Part shown: piece by piece, positions 1 through 10,112 of the stretch | Layout: each line of letters begins with the position of its first letter | Numbering within the stretch: position 1 is the first letter of the stretch | Origin: Lepidodermella squamata | Taxonomy: Eukaryota; Gastrotricha | Direction: 5' to 3' | Assembly: GCA_047495785.1 (NCBI GenBank) | Contig: JBLDXI010000064.1 | Location: 434,001-498,000 of the forward strand | DNA: 64,000 bases | Program-made: the position numbers and the translations under genes | The notes under the pieces: model-generated | Databases searched by the model: none | The model's input: the letters and a program-made list of their open reading frames with translations, nothing else | What the model was told of the DNA's origin: nothing

Positions 1-528
1 GGCGATTTTTTATTCATAAAAAAAATGGAGAACTGCTCATTAATATTCATGAGCTGCTTACGCCGCCGTCTGGGTCACGGATACCGGCACCCTCATGACC
101 GAGGTTGATTGCATCACACGCGAGAGCCAGGTCGTTGCGGCGCGTCTCTTCGAAATTTCAATTTAAAACCAGTTTGGCGGCCCTCCCTGGGGGGAGGGCT
201 GCATCAGTGACATTCTGCTAAAAATTCTGCATCGAACAGTCTAAATTTTGTTGATAGGCGATGAACGGTTGATTTTCTATCGAATTTACAAGTTGCGCGT
301 ACATGAAAAAGTGGCGCTCACTCACTGTGTGTGAAATTTTCAAGGCGCGTGTGACACCCAGATAGGTGCATAATTTGTCGTGACAAAGTCGGATTTTTAG
401 ATACTAGGAAGGACGGCCGATTTTTTGGTACCAAAACCGCCGTAAGATTCGCAAGATTTCCTTTGACTATAGCGTTTGGCGCGCGATTGATTTTTAGTAA
501 AATTAAAAATTTCAATTTTGTCGAGTTT
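1..528. other. non-coding flank of repeat block
   Basis: No supportable gene. The short open frames here are on the minus strand, lack signal peptides or domains, and overlap each other in different frames. The sequence is A/T-rich with scattered CG-rich words, like the duplicated block that follows. Confidence 0.4.
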
Positions 529-1225
529 CGTCAATTTTTTTTGACACCTCACCCTGGTAGCGCTCATGTTTGAATGCACGTAGAATGTAGCAAATTTTGC
601 GCTGAATTTTTAGAGACCAACCTCGTCATTGTAACCCTCATGGTTGTTGCACTATAAGAGGCGCGGTAAATCGCATTTTTCAACCCATTTTTAGTGCGCG
701 GCGGCGCTCACACACACACTCAGGGTCGATTTCGGTCAAATATTGAGCACGTGCAGTAGTCTTGTGCGCACATACAAATCATTCAGTCCGACGTAAAATT
801 TCAAGACGAATCGAACGAGACCACGCCCATCGTCGTAGCACTCACAGTTATTTGCCTATAGAAGGCGCGGTCTATCCACCTTAAAATTTCAAAATTTCGA
901 TGTTTTTGTGATTTTTTCGCGACAGTTTGGAAGAGTCCCTGTGTAATAATGCAACTATTTCTAGTACAAAAATTGACGGGCTTTCGAGCGGTGAAAACCG
1001 CATGTCACCACCTATAACGGTTGTTTGCCTATAAGCCTCGCGGTGAAATGTGAGATAAAAATCAAAGCAAGTACATTTCGAAATTTCGCTTTTATATTTA
1101 CGGGTCATATTTCGCTGCGACTTCATTGACGAATTTTCATGAGACATAAGTTATTCGGGGCGTTCTACTTGACGGTACATGCCTCACATTCATAAGACAC
1201 ACCTATTTGATGCCACGCCCAAGCC
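529..1225 (+). repeat. diverged direct repeat, copy 1
   Basis: This block aligns over about 650-700 bases with 1427-2160, in the same orientation and with the same order of landmarks: a TTTTTTTGACACCTCACCC start, TGTTGCACTATAAGAGGCGCGG, a CACACACAC run, TTGTGCGCACATAC, and GAATTTTCATGAGA near the end. I judge identity by eye at roughly 75-80%. Inside the copy the word T(T/G)C-CTATAA-G..GCGCGG recurs near 650, 850 and 1030, suggesting an older monomer of about 175-200 bases. No coding potential is conserved between the copies. Confidence 0.7.
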
Positions 1226-1426
1226 AAAGTCAATTTTTATATATTTTGTTGACCAACTTTGCAATCTCATGTTCCTCATTTTCTTCATTCCCGCTGTTAT
1301 ATAAATGATTCTAACGCTTAGAGCATAGTAGGCTGGCCAATTAAAGACCAGGCTGGTCGTTTTAGCCCTTTTATTTATGGAGCTACTTATTTATCGCGCG
1401 GTAAAATATCAATTTTTTCGGCTATC

Positions 1427-2160
1427 GTCAATTTTTTTGACACCTCACCCGCGTAGCGCTCGTATTTGAATGACCCTAGATTGTAGCAAATTTTGCGCAG
1501 AATTTTTAGAGACCAGCCGCGTCATTGTAGCCCACATGGTTGTTGCACTATAAGAGGCGCGGCAAATCGCGTTTTTCAGCCGATTTTTAGTGCGCAGCGG
1601 CGCTCACACACGCACTCACACGCACTTTCTGTCAAATTTGAAACACATGCAGCAGTGTTGTGCGCACATACCCGTTACACAGGCCGACGTAGAATTTCAA
1701 GACGAACCGAACAAGACTAAGCCCATCTTCGTAGCCCTCATAGTTATTTGCCTATAGTAGGCGCGGTAGAACTTGTTTTGATCCAACTTAAAACTTGAAA
1801 TTTCGAGATTTCGACGTTTTTGTGAATTTTTTCGCGACAATACAGAAGCGACCGGGCGTAATGTAATAGCCATATCTAGTACAACATTTCACGGGCTATC
1901 CACGGGTGAAAACCGCAAGCCGATATCAGCTGCCGTTTTTTGCCCGTAAGCCTCGCGGTAAAATTTGAGATAAAAAACAAGCCCTATCAATTTCAAAATA
2001 TCACTTCTGCAGTTCTGGGTCATATTCTAATGCGAGTTCAGTGGCGAATTTTCATGAGAAATGGGTAATTCGAGGAGCTCTATCGAACGGTAAATGTCTC
2101 ATCTTGACAAGGCGCACCCATTTGACAGCACACCCTTTTCTAAGGTCAAAATTTGAACGG
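1427..2160 (+). repeat. diverged direct repeat, copy 2
   Basis: Second copy of the block at 529-1225, offset by about 900 bases. It carries the same internal CTATAAGAGGCGCGG-like words near 1546, 1747 and 1940. It is probably an ancient tandem duplication or two insertions of one repeat family. Sequence from 2160 to about 2740 shows no further gene. Confidence 0.7.
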
Positions 2161-2741
2161 GGCCGCGCTTGCATAAAAACAAGTTTCACTCAAGTATCGC
2201 ATATCATTCGATAGCCTGTGTTATTCAGGCTTTCATGGGAGTGGTTATTTGTTAAAACAATAAAGTTTGACGCCGCAATTGACCAAAAACTGATATTTGA
2301 CATTCGATTTCCCGCCGATCAGGCGCCCGTAATTTTTCCTCATGTTTATTTTGAAAACTAATTTTTTTTATTTTTTCATCATGGTTCAAATTGAGTTATA
2401 AGCCTGTTTCCCCGTTTTTAGCCCACTTCAAGGTAGCAAAGCACCTCGTTATTACTTGTGAATAATGAAACCATATTGAGGGTAATGAAAGTGTGCGCCG
2501 CCGCGGTTAGCCAGACCATGACCCAGATAGCCAGTTAACCGAGTCACACGACGTAGATAGAGTTATTGGGACATCAATCCCGGTTGCTGCCATTCTCGAG
2601 GGAATATTGAAGATTGGGGAGGGGCGAAAAGTTCCCCTCCAAGATGGCTAGGAGGGGAATTTCAAGGGGTAGTGATTTAAACCGACTCAACCATTCATGC
2701 TCAGCGCAAAGCTGCCAAAACGAACCAAATTAATGTCCTAG

Positions 2742-3980
2742 CATGGTTTTTTACTGGATCACGGCGCAGATATCGAGGCCAAGGACCTAACCGGAATGAC
2801 AACGTTGATGCATATGGCTTCGAGCGGGAAAATCGAAGTAGCACGGCTGCTGCTAGATCGGAACGCTAGAACTGAAGCAAAGGATGAAGATGGCTGGACG
2901 GCTTTGATCTATGCGGTTATGAGTGGGCAGGTCGCTGCAGTTCGACTATTGCTGGACCGAAGGGCTGATATCGACGCGAAGGATAACGACGGCGCCACAG
3001 TGTTGGCAATGATGGCCCAAGATGGTAAGGTGGAAATGGTACAGCTTTTGCTGGATCGCAACGCCTCCATCGAGGCTCGCGATTCGAAAGGCTCGACTCC
3101 GCTGATGTACGCAGCCAGGACTGGGCAAGTCGCATCGATCCGACTGTTACTGGATCACAACGCTGCGATTGAGGCTAAAGATAACAAAGGCAACACGGCG
3201 TTGATGCAAGCTGCTATGGTGGGGAAAATCGAAGCAGCTGGACTTTTGCTGGACCGTAAAGCTGCGATTGAGGCGAAGAATTACAATAACAACACAGCAT
3301 TGATGCATGCTGTTGCGAATGCGCAAATCGGAGTAATTCGCCTGTTGCTGGATCGCAACGCATCCACCGAGGCTAAGGACAAGGATGGGTTCACGGCTCT
3401 GATGCATGCGGCTATGAGAGGGCAAGTCGAAACGGTACAACTGCTGCTGAATCGCAACGCTGCGATGGACGCGAAAACTTACTTCGGCTCGACGGCTCTG
3501 ATGCAAGCGGCTGCGAAGGGGCATGCCGCTGTAGTTCGCCTGTTGCTAGGTCGGAACGCGTCCGTAAATGCTGGTAACAGCGACGGCAACACGGCGCTGA
3601 TGTATGCAGCTGCGGATGGGAGGTTCGAAATAGCTCGACTGTTGCTGGATCGCAACGCTAGCACTGAAGCTAAGGATGTCAATGGCATGACAGCGCTGAT
3701 GTATGCGGCTAGGTATGGGCAAGTCGCATTTGTCCGACTGCTGCTGGATCGCGGTGCAGCCATCGAGGCTAAAGATAAAGAAGGCAGAACGGCGTTGATG
3801 TTTGCGGCTTTTTATGGGTGGGCCGATGTAGTTCGACTGTTGCTCGATAGAGGTGCAAATAAAGATGTCAGGAATATCTATGGCGAAACACCTCTCGACC
3901 AAGCAATTTATGCAAACAAAACAGAAGCGGCCGACCTGCTGATGTTGCGGGGTGCGAGTCGAGCTTGGTCTTTAGGTTGA
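2742..3980 (+). CDS. ankyrin-repeat protein (5' end unresolved)
   Basis: A protein made almost entirely of 33-residue ankyrin repeats. I count twelve units of the form TALM-AA--GQV--VRLLLDRNA--EAKD--G, with no intron in the 1.2 kb open frame. Ankyrin solenoids mediate protein binding; nothing here identifies a partner. The frame is open back to 2742, immediately after a TAG at 2739-2741 that also reads as a 3' splice site (TCCTAG), and the residues after it (FLLDHGADIEAKD) are already mid-repeat. So the first in-frame ATG at 2796 is probably not the true start; an upstream exon is missing, distant or lost. No signal peptide or membrane segment is visible in the part seen. The stop at 3980 is followed by a poly(A) signal AATAAA at about 4117. 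The units are very alike, suggesting recent internal expansion. Confidence 0.75.
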   Translation, partial: HGFLLDHGADIEAKDLTGMTTLMHMASSGKIEVARLLLDRNARTEAKDEDGWTALIYAVMSGQVAAVRLLLDRRADIDAKDNDGATVLAMMAQDGKVEMVQLLLDRNASIEARDSKGSTPLMYAARTGQVASIRLLLDHNAAIEAKDNKGNTALMQAAMVGKIEAAGLLLDRKAAIEAKNYNNNTALMHAVANAQIGVIRLLLDRNASTEAKDKDGFTALMHAAMRGQVETVQLLLNRNAAMDAKTYFGSTALMQAAAKGHAAVVRLLLGRNASVNAGNSDGNTALMYAAADGRFEIARLLLDRNASTEAKDVNGMTALMYAARYGQVAFVRLLLDRGAAIEAKDKEGRTALMFAAFYGWADVVRLLLDRGANKDVRNIYGETPLDQAIYANKTEAADLLMLRGASRAWSLG

Positions 3981-3989
3981 AATCGCCTA

Positions 3990-5550
3990 CTACCGCGCAT
4001 ACTAACGCATTGTTAATGAATAATTCCTATGGTCAATTCTAGTATCATCTCATTATGACTATGATCTATATTTTTACTTTAAAGATTCAGCCGGCTTGAA
4101 TAAGGTTCGAAATTAAAATAAAATGGTTCTCTCGCATCGGCTTTCTCATCGGCCTTCAGCGAAAATTAAACCCCGAGCTGCCTCGAGGCATTGCCACGCG
4201 AAATGTTGTCCCTAGTGACCGCTTCCTTCTATTTAGTAAAGTCCCCATTGGAAGTGTCCTAACCTACGGTTCACCAGCCTGGTATTGTCCTCCCTGTTGT
4301 CCTCCCGAATCGGAGCCACGAATCAGAGACCGAAGCACCGCTAGGGATGGTAGGGTCCTCAAGAGGTCCGCAAGGGAAACTCAGTCAAAGACCAAAAAGG
4401 GGAACCAGTTCTGCTGTTCCACTTCGCTACGAATGCTGGGGAAGCACTGTCCAGCATGGCACGCGCGAGACTGCATTAGTTCTCCGACTAAGCTCTGCCA
4501 CCTCATTTTCCCTAAAAACTAATATGCTAGGTGCCCTTCCGATCCTTGCCCTTCTGAGCCCGAAGTCAGCCCGAAATAATATATGTTAGCATCAATTCAT
4601 CGCGGAATACCACGATTTTCCTTACAGAGAGCGGCTAGTGAGCTTATTCGACCATCTTACCACACTCACTATTTTAAAGCAGCCATTCTTATGGAATCAG
4701 CACTACCTTTGGAACGAAACCTGGCACTAACATATTTGCAAGTTGAATCTATTCGACATATGTTTAATATTATGGATCGGTGCTTCTCAACCTTTTTCAG
4801 TAGTTAGCCATTTTCTGAATCATTTTCCATCCCCACTTTATTGTAAGAACACAGCGGGCCGCATGTTTATAATGTGAGCAAAATTCAAGGTATATTGTTG
4901 CTGTTTAATATCCGACGAAATAAAATGTATGCGGTAAATGATTTATTTTGATTTTCCGATTTTTAGGGTCTCAAAGGTGTGGCGCTATAGGATCCAGTTT
5001 TAGATCGGTATTCACCTCGGCATCTTCAGCATGTAGTATCATCCGCAATGGCTCCAAAAGTGAAAGCAAAACGCTGCTTTACTTGACCTGGCATGTTTTT
5101 TTATTGCATGCCAGATTTTCCAATTTTATTTCTACAGGAAATACGCGACCAGGGTGCGAAGTACAGGGGTGTCGGGGACTATAAACAGAGGAAGACTAAA
5201 ACATCTACAGGAGGATCCTTTGGTTTCTTTGGCTGGGTGCTAGAAACTGGCTAGAAATCACCTCAGCCACCGGATCTTACTTCCCACACTGTACGCGACT
5301 GGCTGGCTAAAAAATGTGCAAGTTTAAGGATATTGTTCAAGTTTTATTAGCTTTGATTGGGAACGTATTAGAATAACTCAGGCAGCTCATTCGGAGATCT
5401 GTCCCCGATGATTCAAAGGCATTTCGTGAAAGTCTTTTCTAGGCCGGATAGCTAGGCTCAATCTGCCTCCGAGCCGCGTTGAAAGATATAAAGAATATAA
5501 ATATGAGAAGTCAACTATTTGAAGTCTATTAAATGTTCATTTACTTTCTG
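3990..5550. other. intergenic region
   Basis: No gene supported. Short open frames at 4347-4807 and 4948-5184 lack domains. Two pieces of repeated sequence are visible. One, at about 4592-4665, is related to 9145-9215. The other, at about 5155-5240 with the word GTACAGGGGTG, is related to stretches near 19222 and 22970. From about 5330 to 5550 the sequence resembles 16690-16870, so the PAN-gene duplication includes 3' flank. Confidence 0.5.
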
Positions 5551-5557
5551 TAAAAAA

Positions 5558-8475
5558 TCAGAGATTGTTTGGGAAAATTTCCTCTACCATGAAGTAGCTC
5601 GTTCCTCCCAGTCCAATTCCTGAGAAGAACAATGCAACAAATAATAAATGTCCGACAAAATCAGACTCACCGCTGTTGTACATCATCCCTGGATAAGAAT
5701 TCGATTTGACAGCGTATTGAATCGTGAAATTTACTTGGCCCGAAGCAATCGGCTCATTACATATACCCTCAACTATAATTTGTTGTTAGAAATCGGAAAT
5801 TTAACTCAGAAATATGGAAAAGTGGCATACTGTAACCCGGTCGACCAATGTGAACCCCAACATCGCTATCCCACATAATCATGGAAGTTTCAATCTGCGT
5901 CGGATCAGTGCACTCATTCCCGTTTATGCGAACGAACCTGCGACATCTTCATAAACTAATGTAATAATTGGAAAATCTGCTCGCCATTTCAGCTGCTCCG
6001 CCCAAGACGGGCTGGTCACAAGGGTGCCCATGAACATGCCAGTGTACCATTTCACATGGATAAACGATGTGTCTTGCAGTTTTGTCCACACGAAAGTCTA
6101 GAAGAAACAATAAGAATAACCATCAGAGGGAAATTTCGTTGAAATATATATGCCTTCAGGGGTGTGTTTGCACACGGCTGATTCGAACAGCCACTGCTGC
6201 AACTTCCAGTGTAACGACACGAGTCTTTGAAGCTGAAATACTGCCTGTTGAAGTAGGGCAGATCGGCCATGGTCCCATCCGATAGCAACAAGCCGTTCGT
6301 TGGCAGCAGCTCGTTGATTTCCTCGACGAACATTTGAGACGGCTGGCCGTTGCCAAGGTTAACTTCGATGTAGGAAACAGCGTCAGTGCCGTAAGAAATG
6401 CAATTCTGATCGACCATTATGTTGATATCGTATTTGCCGATGGGAAGATTCCTGCAAACTCCGTCAACTTTTGATGGAAAGCAGAATGATAGTGAATTGA
6501 AGTCAGGGTTCAACATCAATCATTGATAAATTCAAGAATAATTTCGGCCATTTCAAAATTCCGTAATGCCCATTTTCAAATATCAAATATCAAAATGAGC
6601 TGAAATCTTACGATTGAAAGTTGTTGCGCCAACCGCCATTCGCCAACTCGCGATGGTCGGTGTTTGAGCCTGGTACAGCGTGTGCTCAATCGGAAATGGA
6701 TACGTGCATTGGCGGCCGTTGATGAGGGCGAAAAAGCGGATGCATCGCCTGTAGACATCAAACATAACCTTGGCATGCCAGTAGATACGCAGCAATGAAG
6801 TAGCACTCCGCTTCTTATATTTCAGAATTTGCTGAAATAAGGTTTTAGTAAGGCAGCCGGACGAGTCAGGTTTATCTTACATAAGGCAGTTGCTGTTCTC
6901 CTGTTGCATAAGGCACCGACTCTTGAAATTGATCAGAAACAGTATTGAAAACTGTTGAAGATCGACAAATGGCAGTATCATCTGTTTGAAATAAAAACAC
7001 GATTTAGAAACAATTTTGCTAACTACAAATCATTCGAGCCTGTTTTGAAAAGGTAACTTGCGGGTATGAATTCCTCGAAGTAAATGAAGCTCGGTGTTGA
7101 GTAGCCCCCGCTAAATCCAATCGAGACGTACATGCTCTGAACAGGCTCTCGCCGCAAGGAAACTGCGTATGACCAGTCGCCGTCAGGGACTTCGCTGAAG
7201 CTACACAACATCTCGCCTGTTAACGAGTTGAAATCACTGAATATTCGGTGTAATAGAGCTCGGACTTACAACCCACGCCAACACCAGCGTTGGCGCTCAT
7301 CCCAGGATTTTTCATATCGCGACCAATGTGGTGCACGAGCCTAAATCAAGCTAAAAGCAGGCGGTGAGACTGGAAGATGCACCTACCCCTTCTCGCCCAT
7401 GCACAAATTCCCGTTCAGAGCAACGACAGCGTAGGAGTTTTGCTTGTCGCAACACCTCTGCCCCGATATGAACCTTTACACAAAACAAGGCTTAATTGAT
7501 ATGTTTCGCGAACTCTAGCACTTACCATGTGAAGCTCATCGACACTCGAACGTGCGTGAAATCGTACAGCTTTTTCCAAGTTCCTTGCTGGTAAAACATA
7601 AATTTACGCTGTCAGATACTTTGGCCAAAATTATGCTCTTATATGCTCAAAATTTCGCAAAATTCAGCTGTTAGCTTTCAGTTGGGAATTTCCCAACCAG
7701 TTATTAGCTAGTTGCTTTCATTTTGAAATGGAAAATTATACAAATTGGGCAAAGCGATTCTCAATACTAGATCTCGATTGCCATGCGTGTTATTAGTGAT
7801 GAAAGAACGCCGATCTCACCTTGAAGTTCGGTAAGGCTGAATTACCGCTGATATCTTGCGAGAACTGTGTGAAATGTACCCTGCGCGGATATTCAACACA
7901 GCCATTTTCTTCGCCTGTAAATCGAATGCACATGCTGTATTATTTGAAAGATTTTCTTATTTCCCCGTACCAACACAATAAGATTTTGACCCAACACAGT
8001 CCTGAATGCAAACAGGAGTGATCGCATTCAGGTCATCTGTCGTTGGGACTGGGCAGAAGTTATCGCAATCCTGCACGCCATTGCGGCGATCGGTCACACC
8101 CTCGTCAAAATTCATCGCCGAGATGAGAACGCCCCGCATCAGGGCAGAAACGCTGTTCGACTGCTCTGACCTATCGAAATCCCGCGCTTGCACCTTGGTA
8201 GCTCGCATCAGGATGCAGGTGTGGTTGTACGGCTCGAAGAAGGCCGTTCGACACGGTGGGTCGGCCGAGGACAGGCATCGCGTGGCGCAGTTTCTTTGGT
8301 CCTTAGTTGTGAGTTGAGGCTGGATGATGTAACGCCCGAGAGCAATGTCCATCATATCGAGGGTGATGAAAGATTCCGAGGTCTGTATCATGCGCGTGCA
8401 TTGGCCCCGGAATATCATTTCGCCCACGGCAGGGCTTGACAGTATTACGACAAAAAAAATTGGGTGACAAATCAT
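5558..8475 (-). CDS. secreted PAN/apple-like multi-exon protein, copy A
   Basis: Reconstructed by splice signals and alignment to copy B: thirteen exons at 8475-7971, 7914-7820, 7587-7526, 7473-7387, 7340-7270, 7216-7040, 6981-6881, 6831-6612, 6467-6154, 6097-5985, 5937-5831, 5772-5671 and 5619-5558. The exons sum to 2,016 nt, an intact 671-residue protein. It begins with a signal peptide (MICHPIFFVVILSSPAVG). An N-terminal segment has the PAN/apple look: paired cysteines, then CRTAFFEPYN and CILM. The rest is cysteine-bearing and unrecognised. No membrane segment is visible, so I infer secretion. Three of twelve introns appear to start with GC instead of GT (after exons 6, 9 and 10). Frame closure supports the model; the function is unknown. 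Confidence 0.8.
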
Positions 8476-8479
8476 ATTC

Positions 8480-8900
8480 GTTCAGTCTATCAGTTCTATA
8501 AAACGATTGTCTTGCAGGATTTTTATTCCGCTGTTATTCGCCCAGTTTTCTCCTTTTTAATATTAAATATGTTTAATATGTTGTTCACAGCGACAAAAAA
8601 AACTAGGTGAAAAATCATACTGTGTCGCGTCAATAGCAGCATAGTTTCTTTATTTCGCACGTAACCAGAAAAAGTAGGGCTTACCTGTGCGCGCCAGACA
8701 AATCACAAACCGGCGCTTTCGACGAGAACTCTATCAATTATTGAGATCATTTAGCGTTGCGCTTTCAAAATGCATCTCCTTTGTGTGCTTTCGATTAATA
8801 CTTCTAGTACTGCTCTACGGTCTAGAATTCTCTCTTTGTCGTAACTAAGTTGTTTAAAAATGATTAAGCGCAGACACTGTGCGCCAAGATATTTTGACTA
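8480..8900. other. upstream region of gene A
   Basis: Probable promoter side of the minus-strand PAN-like gene. No open frame with recognisable content. AT-rich stretches occur, but no single TATA element can be chosen with confidence. Confidence 0.3.
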
Positions 8901-9073
8901 CACGAGCAATTTTGGCTCATTCGAACAGCTGCGAACAATTCGATTTGACCCCTTTGTTCGTCTATTTAAGGATTTGTTCGGAGTTGTTCGGCCAGAAAAT
9001 GCTCACAAACAGGCGAACACAGGGGTAAAATCGAAGTGTTCGGAGTTGTTCGAATGAGCCAAAATTGCTCGTG
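8901..9073. mobile_element. fold-back MITE-like element, 173 bp
   Basis: The ends are long inverted repeats: CACGAGCAATTTTGGCTCAT at 8901 is matched by its exact complement ending at 9073. A second inner pair surrounds GTTCG-rich words (GAACAATTCGATTTGACCCC against GGGGTAAAATCGAAGTGTTC). There is no coding capacity. I could not find a clean target-site duplication. Confidence 0.75.
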
Positions 9074-9144
9074 CCGGTCTGGGCTAGTTCAAATTGTTTC
9101 GCATTAATTATTCACAGGGTGTGAACTTGCGTGGAAATCAATAT

Positions 9145-9215
9145 ACAATATACATCGATGAATACTGCGATTTTCCTGACGGAGAACGGCTAGTAAGCTT
9201 ATTCGGCCATGCTAA
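9145..9215 (+). repeat. decayed coding-like repeat fragment
   Basis: Related to about 4592-4665. In one frame both read as I-EY-DFP--ERLVSLF-H, so the similarity may reflect an old coding sequence, perhaps from a mobile element, rather than a non-coding repeat. Too short to name. Confidence 0.35.
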
Positions 9216-9387
9216 CGGGATTGCGTTCGAGCTCGTAAATGGCCAACAAGGAACGCCTACAAATCGGCTGGCGGACGTAGAAAGGTCATGAGCTAGAATT
9301 GTGGCATCACTAGCCACTAGCATTACTAGCATTACTAGAACTGCGGTTAGGTTAAGGAAAATCCTGATAGTCATGCTAGAATTACCC

Positions 9388-9750
9388 CATAGAGAAAAAA
9401 ATGACCAGAGTAAGCACTCGAGCTAAAATATTGATCTCCAATATTATAGAAGTGCGTTCTCAAAACGGATATCTCCGTTTTCTACCAAATATTGCATGCC
9501 TATAGAACGCGAGCTGCTCTTTCGCGTGGGATTAGATTTGAGGTGGGCAATTTTGCTCAGTATTGATCTCATCAAAATAACTAAAACCATAGTGAAAACG
9601 AGGTTTTTGTAACGAGCAGCTCGCGTTCTATAGGCATGCAAAATTTGGTAGAAAACGGAGATATCCGTTTTGGGAAAGTCAAATTTGAATTCAAATGAAG
9701 ATTTGGAAATTTTACCTTGAGTGCTTACTCTGGTCCTTTTTTTCTCTGTG
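9388..9750. mobile_element. fold-back element, ~363 bp
   Basis: Long imperfect inverted repeat. The left arm runs from AGAGAAAAAAATGACCAGAG through AAAACGGATATCTCCGTTTT and TATAGAACGCGAGCTGCTC. The right arm carries the complements in reverse order, ending with GGTCC(T)nCTCT near 9747. The arms are over 100 bases each around a centre near 9560. No transposase. Consistent with a non-autonomous DNA transposon or fold-back element. Confidence 0.75.
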
Positions 9751-9754
9751 AATT

Positions 9755-9930
9755 GACCATAGGAAGTATTCATTAGTAATAATTTCAGCGATTTCAGCGA
9801 TTTCTTGGGCTACCGATATGTTCCATGATTCGCACGCGTAAAAGATGGTAGGTAATATAACACGTGTCAATACCTTAAGTTTTGTTGCTATGGAACCGTG
9901 ATTTTTATTGCACATGAAGTTATTCCGTGT
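9755..9930 (-). pseudogene. LINE reverse-transcriptase 3' fragment
   Basis: A minus-strand peptide with SIATKLKVLTRVILPTIFYA followed by CESW resembles the region after the reverse transcriptase of non-LTR retrotransposons (KL-IL--VILPT--YA-E-W). It is much shorter than a LINE ORF2 and its frame runs into the adjacent fold-back element. Dead fragment. Confidence 0.5.
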
Positions 9931-10014
9931 TAAAATTACTTTTTAGCCCTTCTTAGCGTTGCCTTCCTTCGTCCTCTTCAAAACTTTCATCACAGCTAGT
10001 AGTAATCATAAAGT

Positions 10015-10112
10015 CGTCGCGTTGCGTTTGAAAGGAGCCACTCAATCATTATTATTCATAAGAAATCCATCACGAAATTAAACATAGTGGCTCCTTTCAA
10101 ACGCAATGCGAC
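10015..10112. repeat. short inverted repeat, 98 bp
   Basis: Arms of 28 bases at 10015-10042 and 10085-10112 are complementary with one mismatch (CGTCGC.TTGCGTTTGAAAGG core). Non-coding, MITE-like, with no clear target duplication. Confidence 0.65.

Noticed and set aside
6067-6285. 72-residue plus-strand ORF conserved exactly at 17395-17613
   Set aside because: It lies antisense to exons 9-10 of the PAN-like genes; its conservation comes from the gene-conversion tract.
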